Shown here piece after piece: positions 36,063 to 45,727 of a DNA stretch of 64,000 nucleotides. The notes beneath the pieces are model-generated. The model had not been told where the DNA came from. It did not search any database and saw only the letters and a program-made list of their open reading frames with translations. Numbering within the stretch: position 1 is the first letter of the stretch; the number at the start of each line of letters is the position of its first letter. The DNA is taken from contig NZ_JADLJS010000001.1 in assembly GCF_015680405.1 (NCBI RefSeq), positions 62,001 through 126,000 on the forward strand, in the 5' to 3' direction. A program made the position numbers and the translations under genes. This stretch comes from Pseudomonas pudica. Its GTDB lineage: Bacteria > Pseudomonadota > Gammaproteobacteria > Pseudomonadales > Pseudomonadaceae.

Positions 36063-37146
36063 ATAAACTAAGTGGGTTTATTGGCTTTATGCTGAGGTAT
36101 CAAGTCAGCCACCCTCAGGAGGAGCTAATCCTGCGTCATGAGGTGCGCCACCTCGATGATAACAGTCGGCCATGACTTGACGCAGCACTTAGCCGGCTCC
36201 ATAAGCCCCTTGTGACCATTATCCAGCGCGATTATCCAGCATCGGAACTGCACAGGTCCCGTTGTGCAGTGCTGATGATCCTTGATGCGGCCGTCAGCCT
36301 GCGCCATCGTTCAGGTGCCATCGACCAAGCTTGGATCGAAGACCGCGTGCTAGGCATGTGTCAGATCGTTTTAACATCGCCAGTCTCCGCCGCGCAGGAT
36401 CAACTCCGTCAGCGGTTAAGCTATTTACCCTTAGCCTAAACTCGCTGGCAAAAACGCCTCAAACTCAGTGCCTATAGTCGCGGCAATAAAAATTCGACTA
36501 GAGAAAGCAATCCACCTTAATTCTTGGGAGGAAAGTGCGTAAGCACGTAGAAAATCCACACTCAACTCTTCTGCATTGCCGAATATTCACCCACAGGGAA
36601 TTACCGATCAATGCAACTCCACGCGATGATGCCGCCTCCCTTCTGGAACATACCCAATTTAAATATTCCATTCTATCCGTTTGGATATACCAGCCTAAAA
36701 ATCGCAAATACCCCTGCAAAATTACCCCAAAGCCTGTAAGACCGCATAGTCGCCCTCTTAATATTCAACGCTTACTGAAAGCTCTTCTAATTACTTAATT
36801 TATGAGCTACTGATTACATCAACAATATTCAATTAGATGCGAGCTCAGATGGCGCGACCCATTGGGAAGCCGAAATCAGCAGGTATGTCTAGTGCGGCTC
36901 CACGGCGAATTATAGCGTGATAGTCGATATCTCCCAACGGCTAAAAATGCGCAGCAAAAAAGATGATCTGCAAAGATAGCCTTGCTCAACAATCCGACAT
37001 AGTGGCAGAATGCGATGATCGCATAATGCTCAGGTTTCGCTAAAGCACATGCAAAGTTCGCGATACTGACGGCAGGCCGCTATCAGATCCACCATAAAAA
37101 ATCTTAACATGCAATCGACAACACTGAGAAACGAAGGAGACGCAAC
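36063..37146. other. Intergenic, AT-rich, no gene recognised
   Basis: About 1.1 kb between the MvaT remnant and the ATPase. A frame at 36212-36439 (VLMILDAAVSLRHRSG...) has plausible composition but no ribosome site or family. The right part, from about 36780, is AT-rich. AAGGAG at 37134-37139 belongs to the next gene. Confidence 0.4.
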
Positions 37147-38649
37147 CTGCCAAACAAATTAGCATTTAAAGTTTTAGGGCATAGGGATTCGACTGATGAG
37201 GTGCCCCTCAAAACCTTCATCCTCAGAACAGACAACTGGGATGACTTTGGTAATAAAATACAATTCCATCTGAGCTTCTTAGACAAAGAGAACATTGAAA
37301 TCCGTATTGGGTCAGTAAAAATCCTGCAGCGCGACACCTCTTCGAAAGATCAATTCAGTGTAAAGAATACAACGAAACTTTCGAAAGAGTTTGACTTCCT
37401 AGATGAAAGCCACATATCACTAGGCCAAGATGAAGAATACTATAAACGACTTAGAAAATATCTCAAGGAAGGGGCGAAGGATTTACTTGAGGCACTGAAT
37501 GACATCGCTTGGCACCCACAACTTTCGGATAAATTTGAGCCGACTTCCGCCTTTCGAAACGCGATGCTGCGGGAAAACGGCGCCCAACGCGCGAGGCGCT
37601 TCGGTGCGTCTTGGGCCGCAGGTGAACAGGTTAATGAGGAAATTGCCTTTAACTACAGGGGCTTGATTGAGGGAGCAGCGGAACCAATTGAGGCACGCTT
37701 CAATTTTGATAATTATGACCTTATCCCTGGTCGTATTGTGGGGATCATTGGTCGTAACGCTGTTGGGAAGACGCGATTTCTTGCAAGCTTAGGAGCGGAC
37801 CTGGCGCAAATTTCGAGAACTTCAGCAGATAAACTCGCTGAACGGGAGGAAAGATTCCCAAGCGGCCGCCCACTTTTCACACGCATCATCGCCATCTCTT
37901 ATAGTGCATTTGATCGCTTCAAGCGCCCGAAAGCAGACCGATCTAGCAGCTATGTCTACTGTGGAATCCGAAATGATAAAGGCGGACTATCCAGAGTATT
38001 CTTAATGGAAAGCTATCAAAGCAATCTCGAGCGCATTATTGAAAAAGGATTAGAGGACGAATGGATTGAATATATGCAATCTATCCTTGGCGATTCGAGT
38101 GAAGACTTGGTTTCCAACCTCAGATCTGAAATCAATAATTCTTCAGAAACGAATGCACTTTCACTATTAAGTTCCGGTCAATCCATCTTGGTTCACTTCG
38201 TGACAGCCTTACTCGGCTGGATACAGCCTAATTCACTCGTACTTTTTGATGAACCTGAAACCCATCTTCACCCAAACGCAGTAGCTAGCCTGTTTCTAGT
38301 GCTATCCAACATCCTGAACAAATTCGACTCGAACGCTGTCATCGCAACACATTCACCAGTAGTCATTCAGGAAATTCCGGCAAGTCGCGTGATGGTATTC
38401 CAACGTCAAAACAATATCACCACGGCTGACGAATTGATGACAGAGAGCTTCGGCGAAAGCGTTACAGAGCTGACTCGGCATGTATTTGAGACCTTTGAGG
38501 TTGAAAATGTTTACCGGCGAACATTAAGAAAGCTCGCCAAAACCGAGCCTCTCGAAGAAGCGCTCGAGCGTTTCGAACATGGCCTTAGTCTCAGCGCGGA
38601 GGCTTATCTATTGGCGCAGTATGCAAAAAAGGCAAAGACTGACCAATGA
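37147..38649 (+). CDS. Septu-like (PtuA-type) AAA/ABC ATPase, defence
   Basis: 500 residues. Walker A is GRNAVGKT near residue 202, the signature-like SLLSSGQSI follows, Walker B is VLFDEPETHLHP near residue 367, and the H-loop is ATHSP. No good ATG exists. AAGGAG (37134-37139) sits 7 bases before CTG at 37147, giving LPNKLAFKVLGHRDSTDE; the GTG at 37201 is the alternative, but it has no clear ribosome site. The arrangement with the HNH gene overlapping its stop is that of Septu systems, in which PtuA and PtuB act together against phages. Role inferred. Confidence 0.75.
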   Translation: MPNKLAFKVLGHRDSTDEVPLKTFILRTDNWDDFGNKIQFHLSFLDKENIEIRIGSVKILQRDTSSKDQFSVKNTTKLSKEFDFLDESHISLGQDEEYYKRLRKYLKEGAKDLLEALNDIAWHPQLSDKFEPTSAFRNAMLRENGAQRARRFGASWAAGEQVNEEIAFNYRGLIEGAAEPIEARFNFDNYDLIPGRIVGIIGRNAVGKTRFLASLGADLAQISRTSADKLAEREERFPSGRPLFTRIIAISYSAFDRFKRPKADRSSSYVYCGIRNDKGGLSRVFLMESYQSNLERIIEKGLEDEWIEYMQSILGDSSEDLVSNLRSEINNSSETNALSLLSSGQSILVHFVTALLGWIQPNSLVLFDEPETHLHPNAVASLFLVLSNILNKFDSNAVIATHSPVVIQEIPASRVMVFQRQNNITTADELMTESFGESVTELTRHVFETFEVENVYRRTLRKLAKTEPLEEALERFEHGLSLSAEAYLLAQYAKKAKTDQ

Positions 38650-39494
38650 AAAGTCTGACCCCACTTCCAGCAAAGCCTAGTTACTTAGAAAGGTACATCC
38701 TGATTCGCGACAAGAAACATAAAAAAACGCGCGCACCACTCACTTTGGCCCATGCTTTGATAGAGGCGCGCTATAAAGCCTACGCTCTAGCAGTTAAACA
38801 AGACGACTTAGTTAGCCTGAAGGCAAACGACGATACGCTGAAAATAAGTGACTTACTCCGCGCCTGCTATGATGTAGCCACGCAACCCTTAAAGGATATG
38901 AAAAAAGCCATTAAGGAAATCCAACCTAAACGGCAACTCAAATACTGCCCTATGTGCGGGACAACTTTACCTAAAACCTTCGATCATTACATGCCTGCCG
39001 TTCGCTTTCCCGAGTTTGCAGTGCATCCGCACAATCTAGTACCGTGCTGTTCACGATGCAACTCAACCAAGGACGACGACTGGCTCAACACAAAAGGCGA
39101 ACGTCAATACTTCCATGCTTACGCGGACACTATTCCCGATGTTCAATTTGTCGAGGTAGCACTAGTCGAAAACCCAGTTACAAAGCGAGTGGGAGCTAAA
39201 TTTAATTTACAACGGCCAGCAGGGTTGAAGGATCATAAATGGAGGCTAATCGACTCTCATTTCTCACGTTTAAAGCTGATTGAGTTGTACGATGAGCATG
39301 GTAATGATGAGGTAGCTGAGATCTTAGCGGACTGCTTCACACACTTGGAGTCCGGAGGTGGGAATGCACGCACATTTTTGACAGGGCGTGCATCGGACCG
39401 CACAAGAACCTACGGTAGAAACCATTGGGTTGTTGTGCTGTTGACAGCGTTAAGCCAACATCCGAACCTCGACCAATGGATTCAAAATCAATAA
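38646..39494 (+). CDS. HNH endonuclease, PtuB-like
   Basis: 282 residues. The zinc/HNH module reads CPMCGTTLPKTFDHYMPA ... NLVPCCSRCNSTKDDDW, with two C-x2-C knuckles and the catalytic His in FDHYM. The ATG overlaps the ATPase stop by 4 bases, so the two are translationally coupled. It is the likely nuclease effector. Flanking helical regions are unrecognised. Confidence 0.82.
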   Translation: MKSLTPLPAKPSYLERYILIRDKKHKKTRAPLTLAHALIEARYKAYALAVKQDDLVSLKANDDTLKISDLLRACYDVATQPLKDMKKAIKEIQPKRQLKYCPMCGTTLPKTFDHYMPAVRFPEFAVHPHNLVPCCSRCNSTKDDDWLNTKGERQYFHAYADTIPDVQFVEVALVENPVTKRVGAKFNLQRPAGLKDHKWRLIDSHFSRLKLIELYDEHGNDEVAEILADCFTHLESGGGNARTFLTGRASDRTRTYGRNHWVVVLLTALSQHPNLDQWIQNQ

Positions 39495-39920
39495 CAGTAT
39501 TAAAATCATAATTCACTCACACGGGCGTTACCCGGCTGACGAGTTGCGGGCCCTACTAATTCGATGGTAGGAACATGGAAACAGGACAATAGTTGTACAG
39601 CGCTGGAGATCCATGAGCTTGCAAGCAGGGCAGTATAATCTTGCAGGCTCTTTCTAGCCTGAATAAAGCATACCACGCGAACTGTTTCGTAAGCGCTCTC
39701 ATCGGCCGGGTCAGTGAGCGTAAGTCCGGAGGCATAACTCTTTGGCACAAAATCGAGTTGAGAAAGCCCTCACCACGCCGTTGTTAAATGGTCAGTTGGC
39801 GTGACCTCTTCTAAGGCTTGAAGATTGGCCATTTTGAAAAAAGTAATAATTCTTGACTTTTCAGCATGACCAGATCCCCTGCTGTCCACATTCTATAGAT
39901 CGTGGACACGTCTCGCGCGC
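39495..39920. other. Intergenic between convergent operons
   Basis: About 425 bases between the HNH gene and the CBASS operon end. No convincing gene or terminator was found; short minus-strand frames have no ribosome site. Confidence 0.4.
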
Positions 39921-40511
39921 TCAGAGGAGACGAATACCTCTGCTCCGCATTTCCCCACGAAAAGCTACTTGCTTTGGCTGCAACACATTGCAATCGCCCT
40001 TCTTAGGACTGTCCAATTGCGTGCATCTTTTATCTTCGCTTAACTGTATCCACTCGCGGGATGATTCGCCGCTAGCCACCCAGACAGTCATGGCTGGAAT
40101 ACTGCCGCAGTTGCCGATAATCACCATTAAATAACGACTTCTATCACCCTCAAAGGAATCAAGATAGTCCCAAGTAGTTTTCTGGTCACGCCCAGAGGGT
40201 GATGGCGTACTCTCTGGATGTGTATGCCACAACCCTACAGCATGCCTGTATTGTTCGAATTCACTTTGCCTGTTCCTATCAGAGGCTTTTACATCTGGAT
40301 TCCAAGCGTGCCTGCTTCGCTGGTCAGCAGGATTCGGCCCCATGGCGTTACTGATGATCAGCCCGTGAGAGTCCGGCTCTGGGCTAAAAATCTCCCCTCC
40401 AGCTTCCTTCTGCCAGAACCGACGTTGAGCATAGCTGTACATGTGCGCCAGGACGTGATCAGTAAACAGCACGTATTTACTGTTATCGGGATAGAAAAAG
40501 ACCCTGCTCAT
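39921..40511 (-). CDS. cap3: CBASS Cap3, JAMM isopeptidase
   Basis: 196 residues. The JAMM metalloprotease motif is visible: Glu40 in KEAGGEIF, His96 and His98 in WHTHPESTPS, and Asp109 in GRD (H-x-H-x10-D). Cap3 removes CD-NTase conjugates made by Cap2. The ATG overlaps the Cap2 stop by 4 bases. Its position as last gene of the four-gene minus-strand unit is standard for type II CBASS. Confidence 0.9.
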   Translation of the reverse strand: MSRVFFYPDNSKYVLFTDHVLAHMYSYAQRRFWQKEAGGEIFSPEPDSHGLIISNAMGPNPADQRSRHAWNPDVKASDRNRQSEFEQYRHAVGLWHTHPESTPSPSGRDQKTTWDYLDSFEGDRSRYLMVIIGNCGSIPAMTVWVASGESSREWIQLSEDKRCTQLDSPKKGDCNVLQPKQVAFRGEMRSRGIRLL

Positions 40512-42211
40512 GGAAATGGCCTTGTCAGGGTCAGGCCTTCAAATCCAGATGCAATACTCGCCCACTCATTATGCTTCAATCCCGGCCAATGCTTATCCAA
40601 ATAAAGCTGCCCGCGCACCCAGCTCCGCACTCGAGGAGGAAATGGTTCGACTGCATCGATCATCTCCACCGCGGACTCAGCAACCAAGGCGACGGCGTGT
40701 TCGGCTGCAGCTGCGGTGTAACTCTGGAACCGGCTGCTGCACCCAGGCTCTTGTTGGATCACTTCATCGGGCCACACCACCGCCTGCAAGCTATACAACG
40801 GATCTATCGGACCTTGTAGCCACAATTGCCCCGATGATAAAGAACAAGCATGAGCAGCAGCCACATAGGGCTCCATCCAACCAACCAACAGCGGGCATGG
40901 ATGCTTTTGTCGAGCGTTCTCAATCTGCGCTCTCACATCTGGCTCACCGGTGAGATCGAGCACTGCGTGCACATCAACCAACGAATTTTCTTTCAGCCAT
41001 GCGGCCGTATTCTTGAAGTATGGAACTACCTCGGTCGAAGGGAAGGCCAAATTAACTCGCTTGGCCACTGCACGTGCTTTGCTCTCACCGATAGACTCTG
41101 CGCCAAGTAGATGTCGCCCGACATTCGCCGGAGACATGGTGTCAGCATCAACCAGAGAAATCCTGCCGACTCCAGCCTTGGCGAGGTGGTCGACTATCGG
41201 ACTCCCTAGAGCCCCCGCTCCTAACACCAGAACATGTTTTGCCTGGCGCCGGTCAACCTCTGGATGCTGATCTCGACCGGCTGTCCAGTTTGGGTCTAGG
41301 CGAGACGTAATAAGTGGCAGTACTTTGGATGGAGAAGGAAACGATTTTTTTCGTTTACCTTTACCCTTCCCTATATCCCGAACCGTCGGTGGGCCGCCTG
41401 GAAGCAGGTACGCGAAAGCAAATTGAGCATTCCTTAATAAGACTACACGGTGTATCTCTCGGCCGCGGCGACTACGGTGTATCTGGAACTGTGAATAGTC
41501 TGCGGGAAGAAGACGACCTTTCAGTATGCGCTCCAGATCACCCATAGATTTAGGCCAGGTGCTGGGCGTAAGCACATATGAAATCGGGACGTCAGCAATC
41601 AACACCGCAGTACGTTGCTCAGCCCCCAACGACTGAACTACGCGATTGGTGATGCGTAGAGCCTCATCGGCGGCCACGATGATCCTATTCGGCGTCAGGA
41701 GCATTCCGCTCCTGATCATTGCCTTCTTGGGAGGTGGGTCTACGGTCCAGACTGCGGTCACTGGGTCGTATTGCGACCGGGCCCGAGCAACCTCGATAAC
41801 CCAGTAGTTGATTGCTTCCGTCTCAAAGGCTTCGTCCAAGCTACCATTCAACCAAGGCTTGAGAAACTGCTCCAAGTAAGCATTCAGAAGGAAAAGAACC
41901 CTCTCCTCCGCGGAGTGGCCCGAGCCTGGTCCGGGGTCACCGTCCATGCAAAGAGCCCCGTTATCGTCAACGTGCGGAAGCCTCAGCACCGCATCGGAGG
42001 AGAGCTGAATGAATGCCTTGGCGCACCCTGGGAATTCGGCAGGCAGACGTAACTCGGCCCACTTAAATCCCCTTCCCTCCTGGAAAGCAGGTAACTGCAA
42101 CTGGTAAGCAGTGATGCCCCCTTCCCGGCGCAAGGCTGAAGGCAGCAAATCCGGAAATTGCTCGCGTATAAGGGCCAAGTTCAAAGTCAACTGATTCTCC
42201 CCACTACTCAA
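40508..42211 (-). CDS. cap2: CBASS Cap2, E2-E1 fusion
   Basis: 567 residues. The E2-like domain has the active Cys88 in DDNGALCMDG. The E1/ThiF domain has the nucleotide loop GAGALGSP at 331-338, Asp in ISLVDADTMS, and a candidate catalytic Cys491 in QEPGCSSRFQ. A middle region of about 150 residues links them. It conjugates the CD-NTase C-terminus to targets and so primes the cyclase. It overlaps Cap3 and the CD-NTase at 4-base stop/start junctions, which indicates tight translational coupling. Confidence 0.92.
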   Translation of the reverse strand: MSSGENQLTLNLALIREQFPDLLPSALRREGGITAYQLQLPAFQEGRGFKWAELRLPAEFPGCAKAFIQLSSDAVLRLPHVDDNGALCMDGDPGPGSGHSAEERVLFLLNAYLEQFLKPWLNGSLDEAFETEAINYWVIEVARARSQYDPVTAVWTVDPPPKKAMIRSGMLLTPNRIIVAADEALRITNRVVQSLGAEQRTAVLIADVPISYVLTPSTWPKSMGDLERILKGRLLPADYSQFQIHRSRRGREIHRVVLLRNAQFAFAYLLPGGPPTVRDIGKGKGKRKKSFPSPSKVLPLITSRLDPNWTAGRDQHPEVDRRQAKHVLVLGAGALGSPIVDHLAKAGVGRISLVDADTMSPANVGRHLLGAESIGESKARAVAKRVNLAFPSTEVVPYFKNTAAWLKENSLVDVHAVLDLTGEPDVRAQIENARQKHPCPLLVGWMEPYVAAAHACSLSSGQLWLQGPIDPLYSLQAVVWPDEVIQQEPGCSSRFQSYTAAAAEHAVALVAESAVEMIDAVEPFPPRVRSWVRGQLYLDKHWPGLKHNEWASIASGFEGLTLTRPFP

Positions 42212-43482
42212 GCGAGTCCAGTCGTAACCGGAGTGGCTTTAGGTTTTGGGGTCTCTATTGTAGGCAATACGCCGACCCCGCCAGTCGGCGCCGGAATACC
42301 GAACACCTCCCGCACACGCTTGGAAATAGCTTGTGGTTCAGTTAATGCCAAAATGGTTTTGAGATCCGCTGACAGCGCATCGCACCAGGTCATAAAGGAT
42401 CGGAAACGCTCTCCCCCATCATCATTCCACTTCTCGGCAAAATTCTCTCCCTCGACGGTGGGGTTATCTACTCGATACTTGCCGTCAAGCTTAAGCACCA
42501 GGTGCGGCATGTAGAGCGCGAGCTCATTCAGCACCTCCACCGGATGCTGGAACACACGCCCCAGATCCGCCAAGCCTTCATAGCAAGTGGTCAGTAAGGT
42601 AACAATGATCACCGAGATCGGCTTGGTCCCCCCTTCAATGAGGCCACGCCTTACGCACATGTCCCGATGACGCTTGAACAGGCGAATGGCTACTCGGAGG
42701 GTATCGGTAATTTCCACGGTTTGATCTGGCACTGGTGCAATGCTATCCATTACCCGGTTCTTCGCCAATGCCTCCATCGCTGGGACAAGAATCAGCGCAC
42801 GCTTGGCGGTATCGTCCACCCACTTGCTCATACCGGCCGGATTGGAGGTCTTCCAGCTTGTAGTAGGGGTATCCACCACTGCCAATGCCGTTCCCTCGTA
42901 TCGCACAGCGCGATAGCGCGGAGCCATGGACTCATACGTATTCCGAGGAACAGTATTCAATGGTACGGATGGCGTGAACTCCAGGTAGAACGACCGCTGT
43001 GGGAAAGGGATATTCCAGCAACGCCTTTTTGCTTCAGCGTTCAGATCAACCAAAGCCTTCCCAATGGATTCAAAAAATGCCATTGGCTCGGAGGCTTCGA
43101 TACAAGAGATATCCACCTGGCATACCGCGTCGATGTCAAATTTCTCTTTTCCATTAGGCGACCGTATCAAAGTTTTGGTACTGACCGAGCCCTGAGGCAG
43201 AATTGATATCGCTTCGGGTGGCCACGAAAGATTGGAAGCGAGCAGCTCAGCCACTTCCTGGTAAGCCCCCTTGGCAGCCTCGATTTCCTCATCACGCACC
43301 GCGATGTGCTCATTCACCGCATTGAGCGCTTTTTCCCAATGCGAGTATTCGAGCTGCATGCTTCGAGAGTCGGACGCCAGGCCATCGAGTAGACCCGCAT
43401 ACGACTCAAAGGATTTCTTCAATCGAACAGGGCGTGACCGTTCGGCGTGGATCACCAGCTCAGCACTTTTGGTTTGACTCAT
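42208..43482 (-). CDS. CBASS CD-NTase (cGAS/DncV-like cyclase)
   Basis: 424 residues from ATG 43482. The nucleotidyltransferase fold has GS at 98-99 (LPQGSVSTKT) and D116/D118 in KFDIDAVC; the usual third acidic residue is probably the Glu in YLEFTPSVP. A helical domain follows. It makes a cyclic oligonucleotide on phage infection; the product is not readable. The last residues end TPVTTGLA, as expected for a C-terminal Cap2 conjugation site. A longer frame to 43602 overlaps the effector gene and is rejected. It lies 13 bases after the effector stop. Confidence 0.88.
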   Translation of the reverse strand: MSQTKSAELVIHAERSRPVRLKKSFESYAGLLDGLASDSRSMQLEYSHWEKALNAVNEHIAVRDEEIEAAKGAYQEVAELLASNLSWPPEAISILPQGSVSTKTLIRSPNGKEKFDIDAVCQVDISCIEASEPMAFFESIGKALVDLNAEAKRRCWNIPFPQRSFYLEFTPSVPLNTVPRNTYESMAPRYRAVRYEGTALAVVDTPTTSWKTSNPAGMSKWVDDTAKRALILVPAMEALAKNRVMDSIAPVPDQTVEITDTLRVAIRLFKRHRDMCVRRGLIEGGTKPISVIIVTLLTTCYEGLADLGRVFQHPVEVLNELALYMPHLVLKLDGKYRVDNPTVEGENFAEKWNDDGGERFRSFMTWCDALSADLKTILALTEPQAISKRVREVFGIPAPTGGVGVLPTIETPKPKATPVTTGLA

Positions 43483-43495
43483 GGCATCAGGCTCG

Positions 43496-45085
43496 TTATC
43501 GAAGAGGAATAGTGATGGACTGCTGCCCGTGAGTGGCAGATACGTGATGACCTGTGATTGATAGGGCAGGAACAAATTGGAAGTCGCGACCTGCGCGGTC
43601 ATAAACCACGTACTCGGGGTGGTGACCTGCTTGTAGCATCTGGCCGAAACGGAACACCGTGCTGGCAGGGCTGATCGCGATTAGGTGGACCTTTGCAGCT
43701 CGCATCACGTCTTGAGCATGAACAATTGCTTTGCGCGCAGCTTGCGAGAACTGCTCAAGATCCTCCGGACACCCGATACAGTCAGCTCCTGTCTTTGACG
43801 TGGTCACGCGAATCCAGGGGATCTCACCGGAATCGACCGCGCGCCTGAATTCAGGGGAGAGTGCATCCTCATCAAGAGTGGCCGAAAGCTCGAGCGTTAT
43901 AAGAACTTCGTCTGCGCGAACTGCTGGCAAAGGGCTGACGTTGAATGTACCTGGTAAAGGAGGATTGGCCTTTGGATCCCACGCCCAGGTCTTGCGAACC
44001 TTGTCGTACTGGAAGACTTGAATGGCCTGCGCTTCACCCATCACTCGACCGGCCAGAACCAAGGTAGGGATATGGTGCAGAGGGAAGATGGCCAGATTTT
44101 CGGTGCTCAAGCCGCTGCTGGAATTGAACCCGGTGACGAGCTCTCGAATATGATGCTCATGCTCCCGCAAATATTGGTACCAGAACTCTGGCAGATGACG
44201 GTCGTCTCGCTGTGATCTGCGGCGCACGTAATGAACGACACCTGGCTCCATGGCTCGTCTGGTCGCCACAATGGCCTCGATCAGCTCAGAGTCGTGAAAG
44301 TAGGTCGGCACGTTTGCCAGGTTTGCATGCAAAGTCACCGCTTTAATGCGCGGAAATGCCAGTGAATTCAGATAGTTCCGGACGATATCCCGGTGAGACT
44401 GGCGCATCTCATTCAGGATTTCGGCGGTGTAAAACTGAGGTGCAAACGAATCAATCAGGCGATGGTGCTCATCACACATCAACATGATGTTATCGGGGAC
44501 ATTGGCGAGACGGTGCGAGTCAGCCTGACTTCCTCGCGGCCCTTCGGGGTCCGATGCAACGATGTGTGCCAAGTATCCAACTCGGGCAGCTTTGGTCCAC
44601 AAGGCAATCTCTGACAGATCATGCGCGCAGCCTTCAAACATGCATCTTGCACCCGCATCAGCCCAAACTTTTTGTGCCGTTTTCTCCGAGATCTCTGGTC
44701 CCCGACCACTGGTCCTACCGAGCAGCCCATCCCGAGTGGCGAGGAAAACATCCACTTGGGATTTACTCTGTACGAGCATAAATGCCCACGAGTTGTCTGC
44801 GGTGTGGGCGGAATGCAAGGCTTCAATCCCCATGTGGAGACAGTAGAGCAAGCCTTTTTGGGCCAGCTTTTTCAGACTTGATTTTGCTTTCGATTCCGGG
44901 TCAGCTGGGTGTAAAACGAGACTCGTGTCATCGAGATCAACCAGCTTACAGAGGTACCCCGCCGTGACATACGCCACCCGGTGCTTTTGTGTGAGACATC
45001 CATCCAGCCAGGCAGCCAATTCCTGGTCGCTCAAATTGCTTGTAGTCGTGGAGCTGCGTGACGAGGTTGAAGCGCCTGAAGACAT
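43496..45085 (-). CDS. cap5: CBASS effector, HNH-SAVED (Cap5-like) with N-terminal extension
   Basis: 529 residues. HNH region: C148 and C153 (RCMFEGC), H174 (YLAHIVASD), N199 (DNIMLMC) and H207/H208 (DEHHRLID). The C-terminal SAVED sensor includes VHLIAISPASTVFRFGQML. The cyclic nucleotide binds SAVED and switches on DNA cutting. Residues 1-130 form an extra domain, with an alpha-helical start, KLAQKGLLYCLH and VDVFLATRDG, not usual for Cap5, which begins at the HNH. This makes it longer than the roughly 380 residues typical of Cap5. First gene of the CBASS operon. Confidence 0.87.
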   Translation of the reverse strand: MSSGASTSSRSSTTTSNLSDQELAAWLDGCLTQKHRVAYVTAGYLCKLVDLDDTSLVLHPADPESKAKSSLKKLAQKGLLYCLHMGIEALHSAHTADNSWAFMLVQSKSQVDVFLATRDGLLGRTSGRGPEISEKTAQKVWADAGARCMFEGCAHDLSEIALWTKAARVGYLAHIVASDPEGPRGSQADSHRLANVPDNIMLMCDEHHRLIDSFAPQFYTAEILNEMRQSHRDIVRNYLNSLAFPRIKAVTLHANLANVPTYFHDSELIEAIVATRRAMEPGVVHYVRRRSQRDDRHLPEFWYQYLREHEHHIRELVTGFNSSSGLSTENLAIFPLHHIPTLVLAGRVMGEAQAIQVFQYDKVRKTWAWDPKANPPLPGTFNVSPLPAVRADEVLITLELSATLDEDALSPEFRRAVDSGEIPWIRVTTSKTGADCIGCPEDLEQFSQAARKAIVHAQDVMRAAKVHLIAISPASTVFRFGQMLQAGHHPEYVVYDRAGRDFQFVPALSITGHHVSATHGQQSITIPLR

Positions 45086-45727
45086 TTAATCGCCCTAATC
45101 CGTGACCGAGTTTACATCGCGCTTCTTACAGGTGAGGATGAAAAACAAAAAATCAATGGCAATGTGCCATTTTCTTCAGGCCCACACCATTTACGGAGGA
45201 GGACTGTCGTCCGAACCATCGCTTCGACGGAATCGGTTAAGTGCCTTGATAAAAATATCCAAGAGCATCATAAGATGCTGCTTGCCCCATGCTCGCTGCG
45301 GATCGCCGAGTTGGGGGTTCGCATACCAACGCAGCCGGGCATCGCTTCCCACGCCGTGCCGGTCTATCATTGGAGGATCATGACGAAGGGGCTTTCGGAT
45401 CGCCGCACGCATTACCCAATTTTCTGTCCGCACGGCATTTGCGCTGCGTCTGTGGTCCTCGAACGCAGCGCTGTGAAGTCGCTCGGGTGATCCAGCCAGC
45501 GAAAGTCAACATAACTCGATGATCAAAAGTGCATCAACAGCGGGATGGACTGGCTTGGCCAGCCAAATTCAACCAGTGCTTTTTTTACAAGAAGGGCAAC
45601 TGATACGATTGTCCGGCGCTGAGCCCATCTTGCACTAGCAGCTTCTTCCGCAGCAAAAACAGCACAGCAGGAGCGCCAAAAGCGCCGCCTATTCTCCATT
45701 TAATATATTAAGCAATGGTAGCTCAAG
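45086..45727. other. Divergent region between CBASS and second ATPase system
   Basis: About 640 bases that should hold two outward promoters. A minus-strand frame at 45191-45433 (RWYANPQLGDPQRAWGKQHL...) is unrecognised and not called. From 45500 the sequence is uneventful until the ATG at 45728. Confidence 0.4.

Noticed and set aside
45191-45433. 80-residue minus-strand frame between CBASS and the second ATPase
   Set aside because: No ribosome site or recognised family, although its composition is plausible.
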